Source: Clavelina lepadiformis (lineage: Eukaryota > Chordata > Ascidiacea > Aplousobranchia > Clavelinidae). From it: DNA of 64,000 nt. The notes under the pieces are model-generated. The model did not search any database, was not told the origin of the DNA, and saw nothing but the letters and a program-made list of their open reading frames with translations. The position numbers and the translations under genes were made by a program. The stretch spans positions 6,264,501 through 6,328,500 of the forward strand of contig NC_135243.1 of the NCBI RefSeq assembly GCF_947623445.1. The letters are read 5' to 3'. Of the stretch, positions 1 to 12,000 are shown piece by piece. The number at the start of each line of letters is the position of its first letter. Position 1 is the first letter of the stretch.

Positions 1-2778
1 CTCCATCGCCCACTAACCTTTATAAGTTCCAATGCCGCCTCTCAACATCCTTTTAAAGACAAATCACCCATCTCGCCAAAATCTTCTCACAGTCCAACTC
101 GAGTGAATGGAACTCTCGAAGGCGAAAGGATCTTCCGTTCTCAGAGTCTTGATGTTTCTTCTTCGGCCAAATCCAAGATATGGTCGCCCGCGAACATGGC
201 CTTAGACAAAGCACAAGAGAAATTTGTGTCTGGATTCCAAAAAGATCCACAGTTTTCCATTCAAAGTAAAGGAACCAATGATGAACAGAAGGTGTTTGTT
301 TTCCCGAAGATGGAGAAAGCTTATCCGAGTACACAAAAAGTGGAAGAGTCCTCGATGGACATAGAAGATGCAACATCACCGACAGGCAAAGACATGTCTT
401 CAAATTCTGAGGATAGCTCAACTTCGCCGAAATCCGGCATCGAATCCCAAAACTCCACAGCAGCCTCCGCCGCTCTTGACTGGATGCTGGAGTACAAGCG
501 TCAGTATTCCGAATCGATTCATCCTCAGCAAGCATTTGCAGCCAGACTCGCATCCTTCGCCAGCAATTGCAAGGAACTGCAGAAACAACCCAGATTTTTT
601 GGGCAGTTCCAGCGTCAAGTGGCACCACTCTTCACGTCTCCATCTTTTGTCTTCCCGGATCATTCCCAAATCTCCAACGATCGTGAGAGCAGAAAAGCAT
701 CCTCTTCATCCTTTCGCAGCCGAGAAGACGAATCTCCTGTCCCAGCAGTCATTTCAGATGCCCGTAAGTCTTACTGTTGCTTTTATAGTAATTATTCAAG
801 GATTGCGAGTAACATTGTATTCGAGTTATTAATTCATACACTACTCAGATCAGAATATCGAGGTATAATGATAATTGTCTGGATAGCTTAATGGTATGAA
901 TCATAAGCAGACGTATAGAAGAATATGTTGTGATTGTATCATGAACACATCAATTGTTGCGCGTGTCTTCTCACTCATTATTATGCAACAGAATCGTCAA
1001 TCCCACTCCTTTTCCTTGTTTACGATACTTGCCGCGTCCGCTGTCATAAATTGAAAACAACCAATCACACGATGATTTAGTTTCGCCCTTATTCGACTTT
1101 TCACTTTTCTAAAGCGATAAACAATGCCTTGCCAGCCAAGTAGATTCCGAAGTGTCGTAGTAATACCTTTGCGTTTTTGATTGAAGGGAAATAATTTTAT
1201 ATGGAAGAGCTTCCAGACTTGGTTATATTTTCCGTAGTTTAGCTTACGAACAATTGATAGCGACAAATGCGGAGTTTCCTCCTCTTATCTTTGTTCGACA
1301 AACACCGGATAAGAGGTATCTCTTTGACGGAAAATAAGGCCTTCGAATCGGCGCAAGCGTAGGCGAAGAGACCCGACAAAACAATGCCGTTGAGTTCGAA
1401 GCGGAAAAGTTTTACCCGATCGCAAATTGTCCTGTAAATGCTAAAAGCAAGCCTGAAACCCGCGCAATCTGCAGCAGTTTCCTGGCAAAACACCCGAAAA
1501 TATGACACCGCCTGTCCCTACCACAATATCTTCCGCGTTTTTAAAATACTGTGTGTTTTTTCCGTTCCGGACTGAATCTTGACATAAAGCGGTTCTTTTT
1601 TCGTGGATATTGCTTGCAATATATTTTGGTGCATCCAAGAAAAAGGCACTTAATTTTTCATATGCTTGCAATAGTACCCATTAGTTGGTAAGTTGTGGGA
1701 AGCATTTAAGACGGAAGAATAATTCCTACAGTTTGGGAGCTCAGGCTGTAACATGATCACAATTTCTCAGCAAACACGTTTGTTACTGGCAATCGTTTCT
1801 TTGTTTGCCAACCTGTTAGATTTCGTTTCCTTCATATACGCCATTGAAAACTTTAGCAACTTGCAAACGCTAGCTGCCGTTAAAGAAAAACTTCAATAGG
1901 CATTGTTAACTTGAGTAATGCTACGGAAACGTTAACCACTTGGCATATTGCCTTTAAACAATTTGTTTGCTAAAAACGAACGCGAGCAACAATGGACGTT
2001 AAAACTTTCGTAAAGTTGTGCAAATTTTGAACTTTGACACGTATTGAAGTATAAATCATGTTTGTTTTATTATAAGGTGCTACGGTTGTCACAATTAGCA
2101 CATGGTTAAGCGTTACTTACACCCTCTAAGAATCAACATAGGAAATCGCTGATCGCAAAACCCCAGTCTCTGGAAAAACATACGACAAAAATATTGGTTG
2201 TTGGTGATGATGATTAATGATTCTGTTTTGATTGCGTTGTAAAATGCGTCGATTGTCAACTAAACATGTGCAATAAATGTGACGCGGAAATCAAATAGGA
2301 AACTGCTTGTTACTTAGCTGGGGTCTAATTCCCACGAGACGGCTTCTTAGAATCCGTCAAAGCATATTGCGATTGTTACCGACCCCTTCCAAGCATTTGA
2401 ATTGCACCATCAAATTTCTTGAATAGGAATGCTGCTTTTTCTGACACCTTCTAACTAGACTTTTTTCTAGCGGATAAAATACACTTGAGGAACGATGCAT
2501 TGTGAAATTGCCTATTTCCATTTGCTTTGAAGTCCAAGTATTTTGGCCATACATTAGTTCTTGTGGAAAAATATGAACGTAACAACTGAGTTTTACATAA
2601 TTGCATATGCCGTTACAGGAAAGCATCATTTGGTTGTTGCATCATCAAATAGATGTTTTTTTTTGTCGTAGCTATCAATCTTTCCAAAAATAGCAGAAGA
2701 CAAAGTGACGTTACGCCATACAGCCCCGAAAGCAGCGTGGAGCAGAAGCCAAGACTGCCGTCAATAAGCGCTAAGTAA
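1..2778 (+). CDS. Iroquois-class homeobox-like protein, C-terminal part (5' end outside window), exons 1-763 and 2672-2778
   Basis: The frame is open from base 1 to a GTAAGT donor at 764, giving about 254 residues. The coding exon therefore starts before the window, and the GTG at 103 is not a start. The residues are Ser/Pro/Lys-rich and include AKSKIWSPANMAL (about 57-69), which resembles the conserved KPKIWSLAE segment downstream of the homeodomain in Irx proteins. No homeodomain lies in the window. The exon ends in phase 1. An acceptor (T-rich tract then GTCGTAG, AG at 2670-2671) opens a 107-nt exon in the matching phase that reads PINLSKNSRR...PSISAK and stops at TAA 2776-2778. The phase match, open frame and higher GC make this the likely last exon. 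The intron is 764-2671. Irx proteins are nuclear TALE homeodomain transcription factors for patterning. The family call rests on one motif and is moderate; that it is a real coding gene is more certain. Confidence 0.65.
764..2671 (+). other. Intron of the homeobox-like gene
   Basis: The donor is CCC|GTAAGT at 764 and the acceptor TAG ends at 2671. The open frames inside it are short and T-rich and do not look coding. Its 1.9 kb is long beside most introns in the window. I see no mobile element in it. Confidence 0.6.
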
Positions 2779-3185
2779 CTGAGGCATAAACCATGAGGTA
2801 TGTCACTTGCTTGTTTATTGTTTATGTTAAAAGTAACATGCTTAAGGAAGCACCATTCACTAGGAGAGAAACTGCTAGTCTTATTTCTAACATGGCGTTT
2901 TATAAGGGATAATGCGTATTTCGCGTGCCCTCAAAAGTCCATGCTGCACAATCGTGCCATACAAATTCATAAATGAGTGTTTCACCAGCTACCTATAGAA
3001 ATTAAAACTGGAAGGTTATAAAACAGTATTTTGGCCTTTTATAGCTATCACAGAAATCAGGAAAAGTTCAGGTTTTATTGCCATTGCCAGAAATGACATC
3101 ATAGTCTAACTAATGCAAGGAAGAAAGCTAGCCACAAACAGGTAAGCCTTGTAACCATGCAATGGAGTAGGTGAAAGCAGCAGAG

Positions 3186-3207
3186 AATAAAACATCTTGA
3201 GAATAAA
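3186..3207 (+). terminator. Two polyadenylation signals of the homeobox-like gene
   Basis: AATAAA occurs at 3186-3191 and again at 3202-3207, about 410-430 nt after the TAA at 2778. A 3' UTR of roughly 2779-3225 is inferred. No other AATAAA was noticed between the stop and this pair. Confidence 0.5.
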
Positions 3208-3225
3208 ACTCCACCAAACAGCTCA

Positions 3226-6200
3226 GAATGAAGAGAAAGTTTCTAAGTATTTGATGAAGATGAAAATCGACTGAAACGAGCAAAGATTAACGTAAGTACA
3301 GCATTTGTCTAACATGAACTTCATAAAGGCCTTAATTCTGCTATTTGAGCGCTAGTAATGTATTGCTTAATCGAGTCAGCAATATCGTGTTGAATTCAAT
3401 GGTAACGCAAGAAGTTATACCGAAGCAGGTAATTTTAGCCTGGATAACTCACAAGGTTACTGCTGTCAAAGTCACGATCTGTAGTATACGGTACCACAAC
3501 TAGTATGAAATCCCTAAGAAGCAGAGTTTATTATTTTTGGGGTGAACCTGGGCGCCGTTCAAGCTGAAACGTACCTACGCATGTAGCTTAGATAATAGTC
3601 AGACCGGTGCCACCATGCTCGGTTAAATAACAATGTCGTGCAACAATACAGCATTTTAGTCGCTTTATGATGTAGTCTCAGACTTTCGTCAAGTGAAAAA
3701 GCGATTTAATATTATGCCTGCCACGAGAGCTGGCAGCTCAGTAATCGGTTTGTCAAAGCATTTGTCTAATCTATGTTTATCTACTTGCACCTCATGAATA
3801 TCTAGCATAGTAACACTTCAATTTATTTTGTATTGAGTTAAAGTCTCCCTGTGTAGTATCATTGTGATCTTTTCTTTCGTAGGTGAATTGACCGATGGCG
3901 AGGATTTACCAACGACACATTCGTGTGTGCTGACGCAGGCACCCGAGCACGTTCTATTCTCATCAGATCTAGAATGTTCTTCGTTCAATACATAAATGAA
4001 AAACATGAAAAAAGGATAAAAAAATCCTTGAACATTGGGATACTGGACGCTTAGCACGTTACTTCGAGTTTAACAAAGTCCTGCTTTTGCTGCAAAAACA
4101 TATTTGTACGCGGATGTTTATACGTCATTAATTAGCAAAATACTTCCTGTTTTTGTTTCAAAATGCAAGTTGTTTTGCTTTTTGATGAAAGCGTTTCCGC
4201 ATTTTATTGCTAGTTAAACAGAAATGCCCAAAGATTTACACAAGGGCGTGCCGATACAAAGCGTGTAACTGTGTTTGTTTGTTTCTATTACGTACCAGTT
4301 CGTCAAGTATGTGTGCTGCACTACTACTTATTATTATCGTTGCCATGTATACTCCAGATAATTTGTGCGTGTGTGCGTTTTTGCCATTTCCGTTTGTTCT
4401 TGAATATGCGGACGTTTACTCAGTCAATACGTTCTATTTTTTACCTTTTTATTGTGCTTAGTGCTTGAAGTTTTAAAGGTTTACAACGTCGCAGTCCAAA
4501 CATTCACAGAAAGAGTGCTGGACATAGTAACTTTCCAAAAAAATCTTTTTGTAGTGATTATAGTGCTTCTTAATTACTAGCTAGTACACGCCTGCTTAAG
4601 CAAAATAGCTGCTCTTATACCTGGACTGTAGTAAATTGAAAATTCTGGAGTGTATTTGCTACCTGTTGGTTTGTTGCTGATTTCACGTTCTCCAACCGTT
4701 GCAATGATACCGTTTGTGTGTTTTATCCTATTTATTATTTACGCGTGTGGTTCGCTCTTCAAGTTCTGTTCCTAATGTTCAGTTTTTTACCACTGTTACG
4801 TCATCACGTATGACGCAACGATACGGATGCTTGTAACATAATCATAACTTCTCTTGTTTCTTGTGTTTCTGAAACAGTTCGAAAATGTATTTCGGACGGA
4901 AATAAACCGAAGAAACAATATGCTTTTGCAATTATTAAAAGATATCAATCAATCGACTTCAAATTTAGAAACATGCGATACAATATGGAACTGCCTATAG
5001 GGATCGCCGTCTTCGTTTGTATATTATTATTTATTACTAAAAATGAAGTTACTTTGAAACATACGAAGAACATTGTTCTGCAGAGGCTTTCAAATGTGAT
5101 GATTTCACGCCACCTGTACCGGACAAATCGTTTTTCTGATTTGACAGCAGCTATAGAAAGATCAACAAAGTTTACAATTGTTTGAATGTATCGGACATGC
5201 GTAATGCCATGCCTTAAACGAAGCACAATAATGCAAGCTTTTGCCTGCTTTGAAAGAGAGGCAAGTGTCATGTTGCTTCGACAGAAATGATAAAACGCAG
5301 TTGTTTGGGTCGTGACTAGAGGAGTTTAGAAACAAACGCGTGCTATGTTTCGTGTAAGAATGTTAGGAAATAAATCACCGACATGTCCAATCTCTGTATA
5401 CGGAATGTATTGGAAATCTATTATTGTATTGACAAGTGTCTTTCTGCCGGCGAGATGGAACAATAAAGCCGGGCGCCAAACCTCGTTTCTTATTCCCCCT
5501 GATAATGCATCGTTTGAAGTATGTGCTAAATGCTGCTAAACGTCTATTTACCAGTCCACCGTAAGGTAGGAAACTTGCCAGCTCCGTCGAAAGCGTTCAC
5601 GTTTATCCGAGTGTAACTGTACCTCCAGAACAATTTCCAATTGTATAGGACAAGTAAAACAATGGCAAGTACAGCATTTACATACATCCGATGTATCATA
5701 AACTCGCTCGATAGTGGTACTCGAGTGTCCGCATTTGATATTGTTCCATATGACCATGTGAGTAACAGGATATCCGCACTAACAAATATAGGCTTGTCAT
5801 AACTATAGAAAACACGGCAGCGTTGCCACCAGCGTAGAGCGAATCAAACGCGAAGTCATCTGCCAAACTGCCACAATAATATACCGTACGCATAACATCG
5901 GTACCCGCCTTCGTGAGAAAATGGCTTGTAGAATGCGGCTTTTAAGTTTGACAAAGTTGCTTTATTTTTTGCTGTTAACTGAGCCTGTGGGTTAACGAGT
6001 GTGAAAAATGTTTAACTCCTCTAAGTCAATTCTCAATTTCAAAGCTCATTGACCACTTGACATTTATCAAACAGAAAATGTAAACACAATACGTAATAGG
6101 CGGTAAATAGGCAGTCCCACCTGTGACACTAGCCTATAGCAAGCGTTGCATTACGTTTGCATATATTTGGCGTTTTGTTTGTCTTAACATAGTGTGTTAT

Positions 6201-9200
6201 TTTCACATCTCAACCGCTGGTTGGTCTTAGGTCTTTGAAAGCAAACTTACAAAAATTCCAGTTTCCTCTTACACTTCATGTTAACCTGTTGTTTTCAACA
6301 GTTGTGCTTTCAAAGCGTTGTCCATTTGATCTGATGTGCCCCTGGCAAGCGACAATGACATTGTTTGTGAAACAATGGGGTGTCAGCAGATGGGATTTCG
6401 AGTGTTGGTATACGAAAAAAGTAATTTATTGTCGGACTTGTCCCAAAAGTTGACACCCGTGTGCATGTATCTTGTTTGAGCTTTACGAGTGAAAATCAAG
6501 ACGTTTGGGCGGCTGACATCTAAACCAATCGACAGCTTGCGCTGCTCGATGTCCGAGACTATTAGTTTTGTCAAGTCACAAAAACCTAGCCTGTCGTTTG
6601 TTCCACGTTTTTTTTAGATTGTTGCTTGTTTAGCTTTCCCACGGGTAAAACAGAGCTAGTACACTTGTTATGTCGTTGTGACATCACAATAACAAGATCG
6701 GCTGACTGCATTCTGACGTAATAATCATGTACTTACAAGCCCTGTAACATGGCAAACTACTTGAGAAAGGGCGCCTACCTTACTCTACGTTTGCTTTTCG
6801 CTACGGTTTTGGAAAATGAGCCAAAACATGGTATTTCCATCACAATGTTTAATATTATAACATGGATAACAAGCGAACATGTGTTCGGCAACCGTGTTCC
6901 CAAGCGCAGAATTATACCATACCGTGTATAAAGATTGAGAATTTAAGATACCTTCTTTTAGCCTGAATCACCACCAACATATGATAAACCTTTTTTCTTG
7001 CCCGGCGGCATGACCGTAAAAGTTAACTCGAATTTAACGTTTCTCAGTAGCAAGTCAAATTACAAGTATACCTTCATTGCTGATGGCTTTATCGGGACAA
7101 GGAAAATCTTTTAGTTAACGCAACATTGCGTTCAAAAGATGCAAATAAAAGTTTGATGGGATATTTGCACTCCGAACAAGTTATGCGACCGCTCTATTAA
7201 TAGAATGGGTATCGTACGATGAAATAAATCGCGTAATGGAGGCCCACTTCATGCAAATAAACTTATCACCCGCACTATCTTATTATGCCGATGTGTTTCT
7301 GAGAATGTGTGGGGAAATATTATAAAGATTGCGAATAACAGAGAAATGTGGATAGTCCAATATGTAGCACTTTCGCTATTTCAAGAATAAAACAATTTTT
7401 TTAACTATCTCTAGTTGATTCCAGGTGTTGTATATAAATACATTTAGCTTGATTTGGATTTGTTTCGGTGATAAAAGGAATTAGACTGAAATGCAACAAG
7501 TGCAAAGATTTTCGGGAAAACGTCTTTTCGTATAAGGTTCCTAGTATTATGAAACGCGTTAGTTTTTTTTTGAACATATATGTTCTCCACGAAATTTAAA
7601 CCCGTTGCATTGCTATCGGTTTGATTAAAGTTATTAAGCTCGCTTCTCTACCACGCAACAATATCAGTGAAATCAACTAAATGCGTAGTCGAAATAAGGC
7701 GCAACTTTGGTACGAGGTACTTGTTAGGGTTTTGAAAAAATACAACACATAAATGATCTTAGAAAAATAACTAAGAATATATCAATTAAAAACGACAGCA
7801 TTTTTGTGAATTAGTTTAATTGATTATGTATATCGACTGTTTAAGCAAAGAAGTTATTGTTTCCTGTAGAAGTTGTATGATTTAATGGGTCGGTGAATTT
7901 ATTCATAAAGCGTTATTTGCCAAAGCATTTATATCTTTAACGACAGTTCTGTCGAACACAATACACGGCGTTTACCAGACGCGCATAATGCTTTCAAATT
8001 TACAATATGGTCTGTCAGTGTTGACGGAAAACCACCTTCGCCTTCTTGCGCACGTGATTGTACCATGGCCGTGGGCACGTGATTTTAATGACATTTTGAC
8101 CCCCTTTGAAAACATGACCCGTCAATCAATTGCTAAATATAAGATGCTAAATGAGATAGATTTGAATTTCTACGGCACGTTTCCCTGTTACGGAGAGCAA
8201 ATAACGATTTGTTTTATATATCAAATATTGGAGATTTCCAAAATACTTAAACGCAATAATAATTTACTTTAGGTAACGCCATACGTGGTAACTAAACGAT
8301 AAGCGTCGTATTTCGTACAGCACAGGTGTCCCATCAAAGCATCTCAGTAGAATATTAAACGGATATTAATTCTATTGTTTTTGTGCAATTATTTGAAAAA
8401 ACAAACGCGTTTTTGATGTACAGTTGATCGCATTTCGAGTGTTACGCGTAATATGTCTCATATCAAAACACAGTTATTTGTCGGGGACTCAAATTCGGAA
8501 AATCATAAGATAGATTTCTAGCTCTTATCGGTGTTCAAACCGCGGCTAATGCAAACGAAATTTACAGTACTTAAGCAGGCAAAAATGCCGAAAGAACTCA
8601 TCGCCTGTTTTCCCTCTTTTGTTTCTTTGACCAATGTTTGCTCGAATATTCTCATTTCAGCATATTTGATCCGATTCACAATCGAATTATATCAAAGGCT
8701 TTGAAGTTAACGAGATAGGGCTGGTTTCTAATAACAGCAGAGTCATAGGAATCATAAAGCATTTACGACAGCTTGAATTTAACCGTTTGAAAAATGAATT
8801 AAACTATGTCAAGCACCACTGCTAATATGACGTTATGATCGACGACAGTATACTGTAGTTGGAAAACTTATGACGAAAACGAGGTTTTCTTTGATAGATA
8901 TAGTAACGTCCTTGGTCAATTCGTTAAGACAAATCGTGAATTAAACCCCCGTTCTGTCAAACGTTGGGGGAAAATCCAATGACAAGAAAACACATCACGC
9001 ATTTATGTATTTATAACAAGGTGTATTTACGTTTTACTAAGTCTTGTGAACTGAAATATTGTTTTGCTGCCGTGACCAAGACATCCATCCGCGTATTGTT
9101 TACCTGTGTCCGGCAAGTTTGACAGCTTTATCCGTGATAAAACTCACGAATTTGTGTAGGCAAGGGCATTACAGTATGTTTCTGCATAACAGGACGACGC

Positions 9201-12000
9201 TTTTCTTTCTTCTTTGCGTGTGTTCAGGTCACGTAGGTTCGGTCTGGCAGTCGGCCAATCTCCGAATTGTTTACTTCGTGACTCTAAGCGATTTTTCTGT
9301 ATAAATTTTGGGTCGTCATTACATCATATATCATCTGATCCCAGAAGTGCGTTAGGCGGAGTCAAATAACCCATTTTCTCTGACTTTTCCCAAATGAACA
9401 ATGCAAATTAGTTTCTCTGAATTCCGGCTCCCTTAGAACCATCAACGCACAAAGATCTCAGTTCTTTCAGATCCAACACGAGTTACGAGTTAGAATTTAG
9501 CGTTTAACGGGAAACGTCTGCTGGGTAGTACCAGACCTATTCTGAGAGGTCATTTGCATTGGCCCGGAAGGGATCCTTTTTAATTCAACCGCACAACAAA
9601 CTCTGTGGTTTCAATGGCTTTCTCGTAAGCAAGGAAAATACACGATGAGACTAAACGCTAACTTAACAATTAGTTTATGCGCGCACACAATGGCATTTGA
9701 AGCCACCAAACAATTCAGTTTAAATTTTGACACTTTCCAGCGACTTAGGTAATCGGATCATGAAAACCAAGTCCAATTTAAGCATTTCTATTCATCAATA
9801 AATAACTCTGCTCATTCGCGTCAGTTGAAATAGTTTTCTTGTGACTGTTTAATCCGAATGGGGCAGATGTTACACATACTTCATTGAGCGCTACAGGGTT
9901 AAAGAAAATGTTATTATTCGTAATCGATAGGCCTCTCATCTATGCTGGGATATGTAAATGGTATCTACGAGGCCACCGTGGGTCATATAGAGCCATATGG
10001 TTGAGGACAAACTTAATAAGTTATAATTGCCGAAATTGGGAATTACGTAGTATTCTGGGTATAAACTCTTCACATTCGTTAATAATTTTCACGATTTGCA
10101 TCGTTGTTTTTAGAGCAGTAATCGGGTACGACGTATTCCGATTATATCGTTAATACATCAAGTAGATAACGTCAACCGCAGCATCGTGCTCAATGAAAAC
10201 GAAAAAAATTAGGCAAATGGTTCCCATTTCACTTGGCTAAATCGCTCTCAACCATTCACCTGCTGCGACCTCGGGGTCATAGGTCATCGGGTGGCTGCTC
10301 TTAGCAAACAAAAACTTCTTGATGTTGTTGCCTACCAAACTGTACTGTGTTTGATTTTCGCAGCTTGCGCCGAAATCTGATTTAAATTCGATTGTTTTCG
10401 CTGCAAAAGCTCGGGTAAAGCGACACCTTATAATCGTTTGATGGTAACAGCGGGGAAGACGATGAAAAAGTCCTGACTCATTGTCTCTGAATTGCCAGAG
10501 TAATGTCTTTAATGCACTTTTTTCTTCAATTATTATTAGATATACTTTCGTTTATAACAAAATGATCTTTTCGTGGAGTTTGGACGCACGCACGACGAAT
10601 ATCATTATCATGTTACTCTACTTAATTACGTTTTGTTGTTAAATTTTGCTTGGAAATTGTTGTTTACAATCTGAATTGAAGACTACATTTAAGAATTTGT
10701 TTTCGTAAAGTTGTTCGTAAGGAAATGTGTGATACGTTAGCACCTTATGCTGTCAAAAATACATCGAAAATAGACCCTTTTTCATCACGTCTGTTATGAG
10801 ATAAACTCTTGCCTTTCCCAGCGTGTAGTTTTTGCCTGACTGCGGCAACAGTCGTCTCATCTTTCCGCCAGTTTTACTACTCACTGATTGACGGTTGCTA
10901 AGGTTACGTGATAAGGTACTGCACAGGTGTGTCTGGTCTGAGGTTTTTACGGTTTGCTTCAACAACGAACAGCGCTGTTTCATGCCATGCCTCTGGTCTT
11001 TCAGATGATTTTGCTTAGGCTTTTTGGATATGTACCTTTGGTTACAGTTAGTTTAAACTTTGCAAAGACAGCTTTAGCATAAACTCTAGTAATCACGAAT
11101 AAAACTATACGTTATAATCACAATGTGTGATTTTCCACAAAATGTTATTGGAAGTATAAAAAATATAAGTAATGTGAACACGTTGCCCAAGTTTGCAGTA
11201 AACCTTTTTCTATTCTACTTTTTCTAATCTACTGTAATACATCTATAGTATCATGGAAAGTTGTTATAAATCTACCACTAAAAGTATCACAACGGAATAC
11301 TGAAACCTTGTCATAGTCCATAATAAGTGTGACCGTGAAACTAAGCGTGTTTCTTCATTGGTGCTTTGCTAATCCATTCAAACGCGAATTGTTAAATGTA
11401 TTGTGATCTCATTTGGGTTAAAAGTCAAGGGAAGGGTGGGCAATTTTTTATTTCCGAAAAACTTGAAGTCGGAAATTCTTCTTGTTTCTCACAAGTCTTT
11501 ACTTCCTACTTACGTCAGTCTATTGTGATGTTTTCACACAAAAGTCACGTGTTCTATTGTGGCACTGGGGTCGGAATTAGGGTCGCACGGGGTTCTTAAT
11601 CCCGCCCCCTTTTGCATCAGGTCTCATTTTTCCACTCTAGTCACCCCACTTGCCCCTTTTTGTTACTTCTATTTACATTTTATCCTTGTAAATTGTAATT
11701 ACATTAGCTTGAACATTGCACTGTGTGTCGCGTGTCGCCACAGACAAAAGAATTCACTTAAGAACAGCGAGCTGTCTAAACAAATCGCTGCGAACCCACG
11801 CTTAGCTTAGGAGTTCTGTTTTTAGCAGCGTCAAGGACTTTTTTTCGTTGAGAACAATCCTCTTTTAAATCAATCACCCAGCAGCAAAATTTGCGATAAG
11901 GGGCTTAAAACGCAACTGAAAACCGGGAAAATTTGCTAAAACAACAGTCGCTTTCTAGCCGTAGGGTCTCATAAGGGGTTCGTAATCACCGGATAATTAT
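3226..12000. other. Gene-free stretch, first part of the desert
   Basis: I find no convincing exon, RNA gene or mobile element. The open frames here (for example 7988-8272 +, 10983-10753 -) lack splice support and recognisable domains. CpG is frequent. Given the developmental gene to the left, cis-regulatory content is the most likely role, but this is an inference. Confidence 0.4.
8051..8081. promoter_or_regulatory. Pair of CACGTG E-boxes
   Basis: CACGTGATT occurs at 8051-8059 and CACGTGATT again at 8076-8084, 25 bp apart and in the same orientation. CACGTG followed by AT is the form bound by USF, MITF and MYC-class bHLH factors. Function here is untested; the spaced repeat in gene-free DNA is what makes it worth noting. 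Confidence 0.3.

Noticed and set aside
7988..8272. 94-codon frame starting with ATG in the desert
   Set aside because: No family, no signal peptide, no supporting exon; kept only for the E-box pair inside it.
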